From: Campylobacter sp. RM16192
Lineage (GTDB): Bacteria; Campylobacterota; Campylobacteria; Campylobacterales; Campylobacteraceae
NCBI RefSeq assembly: GCF_004803855.2
Contig: NZ_CP012552.1
Coordinates: forward strand, 1,426,001-1,490,000
Reading direction: 5' to 3'
DNA length: 64,000 nt
The notes under the pieces were generated by a model. That model had not been told where the DNA came from and made no database searches. It worked only from the letters and a program-made list of their open reading frames with translations. Numbering within the stretch: position 1 is the first letter of the stretch; every line of letters begins with the position of its first letter. The position numbers and the translations under genes are program-made. This document shows, in pieces, positions 19,444 through 28,823 of the stretch.

Positions 19444-20055
19444 TTATTGGTTACTTCCCATTAAAAGCACCAAATTTATCCTATCTTTTACGCCAGTTTT
19501 TTCAAAAATAGAAGATATATGAGCCTTTACAGTCCTTAGTGTAATGCCTGAAATATCGGCTATCTCTTGGTTAGTAAGACCGTTATATATAAAATTTGCT
19601 ATGTCTCGCTCTTTTGCGGTTAGTTTTTCAAGAACATCAACACTTTTTGCAGAAGAACTCTCTTTAGTCATCATAACTATCATGCTTTGAATAAATTCAG
19701 GATATAGCCAAATATTTCCGCTTTTGATACTATTTATAGCATCATTAAAGTGAACTCCTTGCATATGAGCGTTCGCATAGCCTTTTACACCAAGAGTCAG
19801 ATAATCTCTGCCTTCTGTAAAATTTGGATCGCGGGACAAAACTAATATCTTTGTATCAGGATTAAGTGCCAAAATATCATGAATTGTCTCTTTGGAATTA
19901 CTATAAGCATCAAAAAGTATCAGATCAAATTCGCCCTTTATTATATTTTCTAAAATTCTAGAATTTGATGAAATAAGTGAAATTTCATGCTCTTTTAATT
20001 TACTCTTCAACTCGTTAGTAAGCGTATTATTTGAAGTATAGATTAGAATTTTCAC
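19444..20055 (-). CDS. LuxR/NarL-family regulator with atypical receiver domain
   Basis: 203 residues. The N-terminal 120 residues have a response-regulator receiver fold (FDLILFDAYS places Asp49 at the phosphoacceptor position). The usual acidic pair after the first strand is replaced by Ser-Asn-Asn (residues 8-10), so phosphorylation may not occur normally. The C-terminal LuxR helix-turn-helix (LTAKERDIANFIYNGLTNQE then TLRTVKAHISSIFEKTGV) is typical. It is the last gene of the Lap-type secretion operon, 12 bases after its neighbour, suggesting it controls that operon or the unseen adhesin gene. No partner histidine kinase is nearby. Confidence 0.8.
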   Translation of the reverse strand: MKILIYTSNNTLTNELKSKLKEHEISLISSNSRILENIIKGEFDLILFDAYSNSKETIHDILALNPDTKILVLSRDPNFTEGRDYLTLGVKGYANAHMQGVHFNDAINSIKSGNIWLYPEFIQSMIVMMTKESSSAKSVDVLEKLTAKERDIANFIYNGLTNQEIADISGITLRTVKAHISSIFEKTGVKDRINLVLLMGSNQ

Positions 20056-20067
20056 TGAAACTCTTTT

Positions 20068-20736
20068 TTAATTTTTAATCTCTGTCTTATAAATTAAAAT
20101 ATTATTAATGATTACATAAATCTCTTTTAGATCGCCAAAATTTGAATCCACATTTTTATAAGCAAAAGTCTTTAAAAACTCCTTTGTTAAATTTGGAGTC
20201 AAATTAGTTAATATAGTAATTTCAATAGTATCGCTTGTGATCTTATACTTATACTCGCTTCCATCTTGCAAGAGTTCTAGATTAAAATTTACACTTTCTG
20301 AAATTTCGTTATAGCCATTAATAAAAATCTTTATACTTCTCACTGAATCAAAAGGTACTTCTATATCTTCTTTAAAACTATATATTAAATTTTCACTATC
20401 AATACTATTAGCTTCTTCAGTGACAGCAAATTTGAATTGCTTACTAAAATTTAATCCATCAGCCTCTTTAATTTCTATAAAATTTGAGTAAATTTCATTA
20501 AAATTTTTAATACAATCGCTAAAAACAAGTTCTCTAATAGACGAATCTATAATATCAACTCCATCTCTATTGCTTAGCATATCTGTTATAACCAAGCTAT
20601 TTTTTAGTAGCCTAGATTTTGTTACTATATATTCTCTAAATTTACCTCTATAGATAGCCTTATCTACATCAGTTTTATCTATAATACTAGATGAATTATC
20701 GCCCTCTTCTACTAAAAAAGCGATTTTTTCTAGCAT
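20068..20736 (-). CDS. Uncharacterised protein of the Lap-type operon
   Basis: 222 residues, not recognised. No signal peptide or membrane segment; acidic, rich in Ile, Asn and Ser. The first 120 residues look helical and the C-terminal half looks like beta strands (IKIFINGYN, YKYKITSDTIEITILTN, EIYVIINNILIYKTEI). Its start overlaps the stop of the HlyD-like gene by one base and the LuxR-type gene follows 12 bases later, so it is translated with the secretion apparatus. It could be a cytoplasmic chaperone or accessory factor for the secreted adhesin; that is a guess from context. Confidence 0.6.
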   Translation of the reverse strand: MLEKIAFLVEEGDNSSSIIDKTDVDKAIYRGKFREYIVTKSRLLKNSLVITDMLSNRDGVDIIDSSIRELVFSDCIKNFNEIYSNFIEIKEADGLNFSKQFKFAVTEEANSIDSENLIYSFKEDIEVPFDSVRSIKIFINGYNEISESVNFNLELLQDGSEYKYKITSDTIEITILTNLTPNLTKEFLKTFAYKNVDSNFGDLKEIYVIINNILIYKTEIKN

Positions 20737-22157
20737 TATCTCTCTCTTAAAGCGTTTTGCTTAGCTTTTAAAATAGGCTTTAAGATATAGTCAAGTACAG
20801 TCTTTTTACCTGTTATAATATCCGCACTTGCTACCATACCTACTTTAATACGAAGAGGTTTTTCTTCACTTCCAAGATAGTTTTTTTGCGTTTTTATTCT
20901 AACCAAATAATAACTTTCTCCGCTTTTTTCATTAGTCTCTGTATCGGCACTTATCTGTGTTACTTCGCCTTTAAGACCACCATATATAGAAAAATCATAA
21001 GCCGTAAGTTTCACCATAGACTCAAGACCAGGCCTTAAAAATGCAACATCAGCTGGTCTTACTTTAACTTCTGCTATCAATGTATCTTCATTAGGTACAA
21101 TTTCTGCTATATCCATACCAGGTCTTATAACGCCCGAAACTGTATTTACCATTAGCTTACTAACTATACCGTCAACAGGGGATCTAACAAGAGTTCTATC
21201 AACTTTATCACTTAAATTTATCTGGCTTTCATTTAGTCTTGAAATTTCAGCAGAGACTTCATTTAACTCTCTTTTTGCGTTATTTTTAAAAGCAAGCCTT
21301 GCTTCCATTATCTTATTTTCAACTTCTTTTATTGTTGATTCTATTCTAGGCACAGATAGTGTAGCTGCTTTTAGATCTCCTTGTAAATCATTTACCCTTC
21401 TTTGCAGTTGTAAATATTCAACTTCACTTACAAGACCTTTTTTAAAAAGAGGTTCGGTGATCTGTTTCTCTTTAATCATTAGGTTATAGCTATTTTGTGT
21501 TTGAGAAATTTTATTCCTAAGCTCCGCAAGTTCGCTTTGGCGTTGTTTTATCTGTTCTTCAAAGATACTAATCTGCTCTCTTAATCTAGCCTTGTTCGTC
21601 GAGAAAAGGCTCTTTTCAAAGGATACAGATCTCTTCATCTGATCATCCGTCGTCATATTGTAATCAAATTCTTTATCGTTAGCCTCTGCATACAACCTTA
21701 AATACTTTGCTTGAAGCTCATCAAGTCTTAACTTGGATTCACTATAGCTACTTGAGAAAGTTTTGTTGTCTATTTTTAGTATAACTTGCCCTTTTTTAAC
21801 CTCATCTCCCATATGAACAAAAATTTCTTCTATAATGCCACCCTCTAAATTTTGAACGATCTGGTTTTTTCCAGATGGAATAATCTTGCCAGTGCCTCTT
21901 GTAATCTCATCAATCTCAGCAAATGATGCCCAGCCAACAAGAAAAACAAAAGTTATAAAGATAAGATATAAAATTTTTCTTGAAGCTGACGGCGCCTTTG
22001 CCAAAACTGCTTCAGAAAGACTAGACATAAATCTCAAATCATAAGCATCATACTCTTTGGACTGAATAATGTTTTTAATTTTATCTACAGAATTATTTAA
22101 ATTTTGACTAATATTCTCTTGTCGCTTTAAATGTTCTTGTAAATCTTTACTCATCAT
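20736..22157 (-). CDS. Type I secretion membrane fusion protein (HlyD/LapC-like)
   Basis: Periplasmic adaptor joining the ABC exporter to the TolC-like channel. 473 residues: a cytoplasmic N-terminus of about 75 residues, one transmembrane helix (ILYLIFITFVFLVGWASF), a lipoyl half-motif (GGIIEEIFVHMGDEVKKGQV), a long coiled-coil hairpin of about 200 residues, and the C-terminal half-barrel (LVRSPVDGIVSKLMVNTVSG). The family segment VDYILKPILKAKQ-like tail is present at the C-terminus. It lies five bases after the ABC exporter gene and overlaps the next gene by one base. Confidence 0.92.
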   Translation of the reverse strand: MMSKDLQEHLKRQENISQNLNNSVDKIKNIIQSKEYDAYDLRFMSSLSEAVLAKAPSASRKILYLIFITFVFLVGWASFAEIDEITRGTGKIIPSGKNQIVQNLEGGIIEEIFVHMGDEVKKGQVILKIDNKTFSSSYSESKLRLDELQAKYLRLYAEANDKEFDYNMTTDDQMKRSVSFEKSLFSTNKARLREQISIFEEQIKQRQSELAELRNKISQTQNSYNLMIKEKQITEPLFKKGLVSEVEYLQLQRRVNDLQGDLKAATLSVPRIESTIKEVENKIMEARLAFKNNAKRELNEVSAEISRLNESQINLSDKVDRTLVRSPVDGIVSKLMVNTVSGVIRPGMDIAEIVPNEDTLIAEVKVRPADVAFLRPGLESMVKLTAYDFSIYGGLKGEVTQISADTETNEKSGESYYLVRIKTQKNYLGSEEKPLRIKVGMVASADIITGKKTVLDYILKPILKAKQNALRER

Positions 22158-22162
22158 ACCAC

Positions 22163-24307
22163 CTACTTCCCATTAAGCTTTGCCAAAACATCTTCTTTTT
22201 TGCCGTCAAGTAAAATTTTACCACCATCAACTACTATAAGTCTATCCACAAGATCAAGGAGTGATGTTTTATGGGTTATTAGCACCACAGTTTTGTTCTC
22301 AGTATTATATTTTAAGTTATTCTTCAGTTTATATTCAACACCACTATCAAGAGAATTTGTGGGTTCATCAAGGAGTATGATTGGGCTATCCAGTAAAAAT
22401 GCTCTAGCTACAGCTATAGCCTGTCGTTGACCACCGCTAATACCTTCTCCTCTTTCAAGCACTGGCATATCAAATCCAAGAGGATGGGAATCTACATATT
22501 CATCAACTCCGCTGACTTTCGCCGCTCTTATTATTTGCATATCATCAACATGAGGAGCCTTATAAACTATATTTGCTCTAACGGTTCCTTTAAAAAGCAT
22601 TACGTCTTGAGGTACGTATCCAATATTTCGCCGTAAATCAGCTGGATCTATCTGGTTTATATCAATGCCATCTATAAGAACTGAACCCTCTGTTGGAGAA
22701 TAAAGACCCAGAATAATTTTTTGTATAGTAGTTTTTCCAGAACCATTTTTACCTATTATTCCTACTTTTTCTCCTGGATTAATTACAAAATTAACTCTAT
22801 CAAGGGAGCTTTTTGCACTCTCAGGGTAAGAAAAACTAACATTTTTAAATTCAATTTTGCCATCAAATGTATTTCTTCTAACAAATTTCTTACCATCAGG
22901 ACGCTCGACAGGCAAATTCATGATATTTTTTAAACTTCCATACGCTGTCTTTGTTTGCTCAAAATTAGCTAAAAGTGAAGCCACTTGACCCATAGGTGCT
23001 ATTGCACGAGATGATAACATAACAGCCGCTATAAGACCGCCCATAGTAAGTTTAGTATCTTGTATCATATAGACTCCAAGCACGATTACTGCTACGGTAT
23101 TTAACTGAACCAAAAAAGAGGTAACTGTACCAATAGAAGCAGATATTAATTTTGATTTTATACTCTTATTGGCTATCTCGCCTGTAGCTTCCTCCCAATT
23201 CCATTGAGCATAGCCTGTGGCCCCCATTGTTTTAATTGTTTCGAGTCCATTTAAAGTCTCAATAAGTATTCCATTTTTCTTTGAGCTTGCCTCAAAAGTA
23301 CTTTTAATGCTATTTTGAAGAGGATCTTTTATCAAAAAAGTATATATCATAATAAGTGCTATAAATATTATAGGAACAAGCACCATTACTCCAGATAAGA
23401 AATATATAACCAAAAGAAACAGAATAGAGAATGGAAGATCAACCAAAACAACTAGAGTGCTGGATGTAAAAAAGTTTCTAACAGTATCAAATTCTCTAAG
23501 ATTATTAGCAAATGAGCCTACTGATTTAGGCTTGACAGATAGCTTAATATCCATAACTCTCTCAAACAATAAAGAACTCATAATAATATCGCTCTTTTTC
23601 CCGGCAATATCTAGAAAATAAGTTCTTATAAATTTTAAAAATAGATCAACTATATACACAAAGCTAACACCAAAAGCAAGTACCCATAAAGTTTCTACAG
23701 CATTATTTGGCACCACTCTATCATAAACATTCATAGTAAAAAGAGGACTTGCCAAAACAAATAAATTTACAACGATACTAGCAATTAACACATCTATATA
23801 AATTTTTTTAGAACGCTTTAAAGTGCCCCAAAACCAGTGTTCAGATTTACTATCTATAAGGTAATTACCATTATCCTCTGGGGCAAATTCACGTTTTAAA
23901 AAATACGCATAACCAAGATATTCATTTCTAAGTTTGCTGATATCCACTATAGTTGATCCATTAGGAGTGTCTGGAGTTATTATTTTTGCCTGAGTTACAT
24001 TTTCAAAACTCTCTAAAATACAAGCTTTTTTGCCTTTCAAAATTAAAATACAAGGAAGTACGAGAGGTGAAATTTCATCTATTTCTTTATTAACTAGAGT
24101 AGATATGAACCCGGCTCTTTTAGCAGCTCTTGTAAATAATGATTTTGAACCGTTTAATGAAAAAAGTTCTACACTTTCATTTTCATTTACAGGCAATCCT
24201 TTAACAAGGGCATCTGCTGTGTATGGGTTATTATGCAACTTAGTAAAAATAACCAAACAATCTAAAAGTTCATCTGTTTTAATTTTTTCTTGCATTTTTT
24301 TATCCAA
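22163..24307 (-). CDS. Type I secretion ABC exporter (LapB/LssB-like)
   Basis: Inner-membrane ATPase exporting large RTX or adhesin-type substrates. 714 residues: an N-terminal peptidase-C39-like domain (about 1-140), six transmembrane helices (about 165-430) and the ATPase domain with Walker A GKNGSGKT at 519-526, signature ISGGQRQA and Walker B PIILLDEPTNSLD. The C39-like domain lacks the catalytic context (a Cys is at 17 but without the surrounding Q...DCGxAC pattern), as in exporters that do not cleave a leader and instead dock an unfolded substrate. Its start overlaps the LapD-like stop by eight bases. Confidence 0.92.
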   Translation of the reverse strand: MDKKMQEKIKTDELLDCLVIFTKLHNNPYTADALVKGLPVNENESVELFSLNGSKSLFTRAAKRAGFISTLVNKEIDEISPLVLPCILILKGKKACILESFENVTQAKIITPDTPNGSTIVDISKLRNEYLGYAYFLKREFAPEDNGNYLIDSKSEHWFWGTLKRSKKIYIDVLIASIVVNLFVLASPLFTMNVYDRVVPNNAVETLWVLAFGVSFVYIVDLFLKFIRTYFLDIAGKKSDIIMSSLLFERVMDIKLSVKPKSVGSFANNLREFDTVRNFFTSSTLVVLVDLPFSILFLLVIYFLSGVMVLVPIIFIALIMIYTFLIKDPLQNSIKSTFEASSKKNGILIETLNGLETIKTMGATGYAQWNWEEATGEIANKSIKSKLISASIGTVTSFLVQLNTVAVIVLGVYMIQDTKLTMGGLIAAVMLSSRAIAPMGQVASLLANFEQTKTAYGSLKNIMNLPVERPDGKKFVRRNTFDGKIEFKNVSFSYPESAKSSLDRVNFVINPGEKVGIIGKNGSGKTTIQKIILGLYSPTEGSVLIDGIDINQIDPADLRRNIGYVPQDVMLFKGTVRANIVYKAPHVDDMQIIRAAKVSGVDEYVDSHPLGFDMPVLERGEGISGGQRQAIAVARAFLLDSPIILLDEPTNSLDSGVEYKLKNNLKYNTENKTVVLITHKTSLLDLVDRLIVVDGGKILLDGKKEDVLAKLNGK

Positions 24308-26231
24308 TATTTTTTGTCTCTTCTATAAACATTCCCTGCATTGAAGAAATACCAAGAGATTGAAGTTTATCCATCTGCAATTTGTTTTCAACACTTATGG
24401 CTACTATAGTAATGCCTTTACTTCGCATCATCGCATCAAAAGAATGTTTTTGCTCAGAGCTACTTTCACCAAAAAAATCTATAAGATCTCTGGCAGTAAT
24501 TTTAACATAATCAGGACTAATTTCCCTAAGTCTATCTATGCTTTTTGTATCAAAACCAAAATGATCGAATCCAAGACCAATACCAAAATCACGAAGCTTT
24601 TGATGCAAGTTTATAAGTATAGGAATATCCAGATCGTCTTTATTTGGTATTTCTATATAAATTTTATTTGACGCATTATGTTTAATCTGCCTAAAGGCTG
24701 CTTCAATCTCTGAAAAATAATAAGTGGATGTTAATACTTCTTTTCCTAAATTTATAGATATAGCCCCCTGAGGCAATGTTTTGTCCTTAAGCATACTTAC
24801 AACTTTATTTAGTACATACAAATCTATCTTTGCTGCAAAATTTAACTCATTTACCATAGGCATAAAATAACTTGCCATCTGCCATATGCCATTTTTGTCA
24901 ACTAGTCTCAAAAACAATTCACAATGCTCAATTTCTTTATCGTTGGATACTACTCTTTGTCCAGCAAATCTAAACATATTATTTTCAATTGAACTCAATA
25001 TAAGCTCTCTATATTGTTCTTTACCAAGCAATATTTCAGAGCCTTCATTGTAAACTTTTATTTTAAAATTACCACTTTCCTTTGCTCTTAGGATAGTCAT
25101 ATCTGCTATAATCATTATATTTTTTAGCTTAGCATCATGGGAATAGTCCACTATAGCAGAATTTACAAAACAAATATCAATATCTAAACAATATTTTTCA
25201 AATATATCTTGTATATAAAATAAAATATTTTCTCCAGTAGACAACAACCTTGATGGCGGAATACTTGGGGCAACAACTATAAAATCATTTTCATTTAATC
25301 TTGAGCATAGCATATTTTGAGTATTGTTCCTGATAACATTTGCTATAGAAATAACCAAGCTTTGCCATTTTTCAAAACCTATACCTTTCTTCAAATTATC
25401 CAATTCTTTACATGATATCATCATTACAGAACCACTTGAATACTCTTCACTTGACAAATAATCTACAAATTGATTCTGAAAATATCTCCTGTTAAACAGC
25501 CCTGTCTGATCGTCTTTATAAAGCAAATCCTCATATTTACTAAGAGTTTTTGCACTCTGTTCAAATATGTCTTTAACTTTACTTACCATACTATTCATTG
25601 CCAAAACCATACGCCTAATATCGACTGTAAACGGAATTTTATCTTGAATTATAAAACGATTTCCCAAAATGGCCTCAGCTTGAATTTGAACTTTTTTAAG
25701 AGGTATGAAAATAAATTTTAAGCCAAAATAACTTATTGAAAGAGCTATTAAGGATATAATAGTTAATATATAAAATACATTTTTTAGTATTGTATATAAC
25801 TCATAATATGCAATACCGGTATTGCTTTGAATGTAAAGAGTACCAAATTTCGACCAACCATCCATTATCTCACTACTCTCTATAGGAGCACTTAGCTTTA
25901 TATTTTTCAAAAACCAATCTGGAACGCCTTCCACCATAGTTTCTTGAGAATTTTCAACAACAATCCTACCATCAACATCTACAAGTTTTATCATAGAGTA
26001 ATAACCACTGTCAAACATTGAATTCACCATGGCTTCTATAGTTGAAACATCGTTTAAATCGGCTGCTGTTTTAATTGCAAGACCTAGTGAATTTGCAGTA
26101 TGTCTTGCATTTGCGCTAAGCTGGGATGATATATAATTATTTATAGTAGTAAAATTTAATATGCCAACAGCTATAAATATAACCAATCCAAAAGACATAA
26201 TTGCAACCATAATCTGTTTAAAAAGTGTCAT
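24300..26231 (-). CDS. LapD-like degenerate GGDEF-EAL c-di-GMP receptor
   Basis: 643 residues. A transmembrane helix (about 7-27), periplasmic LapD/MoxY-type domain, second transmembrane helix (about 150-172), HAMP linker, then GGDEF and EAL domains. Both catalytic motifs are degenerate: the GGDEF position reads RLNENDF (311-317), the EAL position CELFLRL (437-443), and the DDFG position GFDHFG (554-559). It should therefore bind rather than make or degrade c-di-GMP. In Pseudomonas LapD, c-di-GMP binding lets the periplasmic domain hold LapG away from the surface adhesin. The stop-start overlap with the LapG-like gene (TAATG) supports that role here. Confidence 0.88.
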   Translation of the reverse strand: MTLFKQIMVAIMSFGLVIFIAVGILNFTTINNYISSQLSANARHTANSLGLAIKTAADLNDVSTIEAMVNSMFDSGYYSMIKLVDVDGRIVVENSQETMVEGVPDWFLKNIKLSAPIESSEIMDGWSKFGTLYIQSNTGIAYYELYTILKNVFYILTIISLIALSISYFGLKFIFIPLKKVQIQAEAILGNRFIIQDKIPFTVDIRRMVLAMNSMVSKVKDIFEQSAKTLSKYEDLLYKDDQTGLFNRRYFQNQFVDYLSSEEYSSGSVMMISCKELDNLKKGIGFEKWQSLVISIANVIRNNTQNMLCSRLNENDFIVVAPSIPPSRLLSTGENILFYIQDIFEKYCLDIDICFVNSAIVDYSHDAKLKNIMIIADMTILRAKESGNFKIKVYNEGSEILLGKEQYRELILSSIENNMFRFAGQRVVSNDKEIEHCELFLRLVDKNGIWQMASYFMPMVNELNFAAKIDLYVLNKVVSMLKDKTLPQGAISINLGKEVLTSTYYFSEIEAAFRQIKHNASNKIYIEIPNKDDLDIPILINLHQKLRDFGIGLGFDHFGFDTKSIDRLREISPDYVKITARDLIDFFGESSSEQKHSFDAMMRSKGITIVAISVENKLQMDKLQSLGISSMQGMFIEETKNIG

Positions 26232-26899
26232 TATCCATCCTCTTTCATTCTATCTACTAAATTCAACCATTTAGGATTTTGTTTTTTATTTCCTCCTGGA
26301 ATTGCTTGACCCAAGCCTTCCTGCTTAGATAAAAACAAAGAATCACCATTAAAGCTATAAACAGGGACTAAATCTTTTCTTTGGGTAGCTACTCGTATCT
26401 TGGGATTTATGTTATCTAAAATAAGCGGTATAGATTTTGGAGTATCATAATATGATAAAACCATATGAGCTTGATTATATTTAATCGCTTTTACATATGT
26501 AAAATATAGTTTTTTAGTAGAGATGCCGAGTTGTTTTAGTGTAAAATATTTAGCAGTAACAAAATCTTCGCAATCTCCAGCGCCTTTACCTAAAAATTCC
26601 ATTCTTGTAGCCCAATAGTCTTTCTTACCCCATACATCTTGATCTTCCTTCCATGTAAGAAGATTAAAATAGTCATTAATTTTTAAAAGTTTCTCTTGTT
26701 CAGTAGAATTCTTTAAACTAACCATTAGTTTATTTAATCCAACTACTCTTTTTTTAGCATTTTCGCCATAAATTTTAGCAATTTTTTCATACGTAGAAGC
26801 TTTTATAAATTCATTTTCTGCAAAAAGAAAAAATAAAAAAAAGGCACTCAAGAAGAGTGCCATGAGTATAGTTTTGTCCGTATTGATACGGGCGATCAT
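26231..26899 (-). CDS. LapG-like periplasmic cysteine protease
   Basis: Transglutaminase-like cysteine protease that, in the Lap paradigm, cuts a surface adhesin near its N-terminus to release it. 222 residues with an N-terminal membrane or signal segment (about 10-27). The catalytic triad is visible as Cys110 in GAGDCEDF, His145 in AHMVLSYY and Asp162 in LDNINP; acidic residues flanking Cys110 (Asp109, Glu111, Asp112) match the calcium site of LapG. The family phrase DYWATRMEFL precedes the Cys. It follows the TolC-like gene by eight bases and overlaps the LapD-like gene by one. Its substrate is not in the window. Confidence 0.88.
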   Translation of the reverse strand: MIARINTDKTILMALFLSAFFLFFLFAENEFIKASTYEKIAKIYGENAKKRVVGLNKLMVSLKNSTEQEKLLKINDYFNLLTWKEDQDVWGKKDYWATRMEFLGKGAGDCEDFVTAKYFTLKQLGISTKKLYFTYVKAIKYNQAHMVLSYYDTPKSIPLILDNINPKIRVATQRKDLVPVYSFNGDSLFLSKQEGLGQAIPGGNKKQNPKWLNLVDRMKEDG

Positions 26900-26907
26900 T
26901 TTAATAC

Positions 26908-28701
26908 TTATTTAAGGTCGCTATCTATACTGCAAGCGCCTTGAATATACTTCTTGGAAAAACCTGGTTCAAAGCTATCAGTTAACATACCCATATTATC
27001 AAGAAGTCTATATTTAGAATATAAAAGAGCATTTTTAGTATTTATTATCTCTGTAAGAGCATTATTATACTCGCTCTCTGCATCAAGTAAATTTATTAGA
27101 TCTCTTCTACCTATTCTAAATTCATCTCTATAAGAATCAAGAGTATCCTTAGAATATTCAACATGCCTTTCAAGATATTCAATCTTCTTTTCATTTAAAA
27201 TATATGTCTGCCATGAGAATTTTAGGCTCTCAGAAAGATCCCTTTTTACGTTTTCCATACTATGCATCGACTCTGTAACAGCTAACTTGCTTTTTTCTTG
27301 TTCTAATTTATCAATATTTTTATTGAAAATGTTGTATCTTAATCTTAACAATACATCATACTGCTCTTTTTTATAATCATCATAAAATACACCATTTTTC
27401 TCATAAGAAGCAGATGCTTCAAAATCAAGTCTAGGTCTAAAAGGAGCTTTCTTTTCATTTACCACAGACTCATTCATCTTTATATTAGACATTTCCAAAA
27501 GAAGAGTAGGGTTACATCTCATAGCCTTTTCATATACAATATATTCAGCTACTGGGAGTGACATATCAAAACTAGGTATAGTTAAATTTTCTGCCTCAAC
27601 TCTTTTACCATAAAGCTTTTCAAATGTACTTAATGAATCGTAATAATTATTCTCTTGAGCTACTAAATTAGCTTGAGCAAGTGTCAAGCGAGAACCAGCT
27701 TGCCTCTCCTCCGAACTTCTAGCAAAACCGGAATCTGTTCTATCTTTTATCTGTTCATAAATTTCTTCGTGAGTTTTTACATTTGCTTTAGAAATATTAA
27801 GCAATTCTTTATTTCTAATTACCTCAAGATATGCACTAATAACTTGCAAAGAAAGCCTATCAGCTTTTTGTACCACACTATAGGCAGCAGCATTCAGTCT
27901 ATGATTTTGAGATATTATTCTATTTTTATCTGCACCACCATTATATATATTTTCTACAAAAGTTAATCCAGCCGTAGCTTTATTACCTTTGCCTGTTTGA
28001 GCATTTATCCCATCGTCAGTTTTGTCTTTCACGTAACCATAAGTTCCATGAAAATCAAGAGTTGGATAATAGGCATTATTTGCGATTTTAAGATCTTTAC
28101 CAACTTTCATATAAGCAAATTCTGTCTCTTTAAAACCAGGATTCTCCTCTAAAATAGTTTTTATAACCTGACTTAAAGTTATAGATCCGTCAGTAACAAT
28201 ATTTGGTTCTTTTTTTTCTATTGAATTACTTATGTTGTCATCATATTCAATAATATCCAATTTTAATTTTTTTTCTAGCATATTTATGGGAACAAAATCA
28301 TCTTTGCCAGTTTTAACTTCTAATTTTTCTACAGTTTCTGACACAAAACCATCTGGTGTATGTTTAACAATTAAAGAATCACTTTCTTTTGTAACTCTTT
28401 TTCTCATTAAAGAACCTTCATAGCCAGGAATTTTCTTAATTTGAGCAAATATCTCACTAGCTTCTTTTTTTGAAACAGGTGTAGTATCTACATACAAAAC
28501 TTTATAGCCCTTTACTACATAAATATCAGCATTAAGCCTAGAGTCGCTTGAAATTTCACTTCTTACCTTTTCTAAAGCTCGATTTATCTGCTTCTCACCC
28601 ATAGCTTCACTAACAGTACTCATATATATTCTATAAGACATATCTTGTGCGAACAATATACTAGTAGCAGCCAGCATGCTAACAACAACTATGTTTTTCA
28701 T
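26908..28701 (-). CDS. TolC-family outer-membrane channel with extra N-terminal domain
   Basis: Outer-membrane exit duct of the type I system. 597 residues with a cleavable signal peptide (ends near LFAQ). The C-terminal about 420 residues are the OEP/TolC fold, beginning at SLSQVIKTILEENPG-like sequence and ending in long helices. Unusually, about 150 residues precede it, resembling a SPOR-type or similar small alpha/beta domain (YRIYMSTVSEAMGEKQINRA, KGYKVLYVDTTPVSKKEASE). First gene of the seven-gene operon, with a TATAAT promoter and AAAGGA ribosome site upstream. Confidence 0.88.
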   Translation of the reverse strand: MKNIVVVSMLAATSILFAQDMSYRIYMSTVSEAMGEKQINRALEKVRSEISSDSRLNADIYVVKGYKVLYVDTTPVSKKEASEIFAQIKKIPGYEGSLMRKRVTKESDSLIVKHTPDGFVSETVEKLEVKTGKDDFVPINMLEKKLKLDIIEYDDNISNSIEKKEPNIVTDGSITLSQVIKTILEENPGFKETEFAYMKVGKDLKIANNAYYPTLDFHGTYGYVKDKTDDGINAQTGKGNKATAGLTFVENIYNGGADKNRIISQNHRLNAAAYSVVQKADRLSLQVISAYLEVIRNKELLNISKANVKTHEEIYEQIKDRTDSGFARSSEERQAGSRLTLAQANLVAQENNYYDSLSTFEKLYGKRVEAENLTIPSFDMSLPVAEYIVYEKAMRCNPTLLLEMSNIKMNESVVNEKKAPFRPRLDFEASASYEKNGVFYDDYKKEQYDVLLRLRYNIFNKNIDKLEQEKSKLAVTESMHSMENVKRDLSESLKFSWQTYILNEKKIEYLERHVEYSKDTLDSYRDEFRIGRRDLINLLDAESEYNNALTEIINTKNALLYSKYRLLDNMGMLTDSFEPGFSKKYIQGACSIDSDLK

Positions 28702-28745
28702 GATAAAATCCTTTCATAAAAATTCTTTTTCTTGAATAGCTAATC

Positions 28746-28751
28746 ATTATA
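28746..28751 (-). promoter_or_regulatory. Probable -10 box of the Lap-type operon
   Basis: TGTATAATG on the minus strand, 45 bases before the TolC-like start, preceded by a T-rich stretch as in Campylobacter sigma-70 promoters that lack a clear -35 box. Confidence 0.55.
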
Positions 28752-28775
28752 CAATAAAAAAACAAAAATTAATAT

Positions 28776-28799
28776 ATTATTGTAATCATCTACAATAAT
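28776..28799. repeat. Perfect inverted repeat upstream of the Lap-type promoter
   Basis: ATTATTGTA and TACAATAAT flank a 6-base spacer about 25 bases upstream of the -10 box. The geometry fits a dimeric regulator operator; the LuxR-type protein encoded at the end of the operon is a candidate. Confidence 0.5.
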
Positions 28800-28823
28800 T
28801 AAATTTTAACTTGGTCTCAAATC

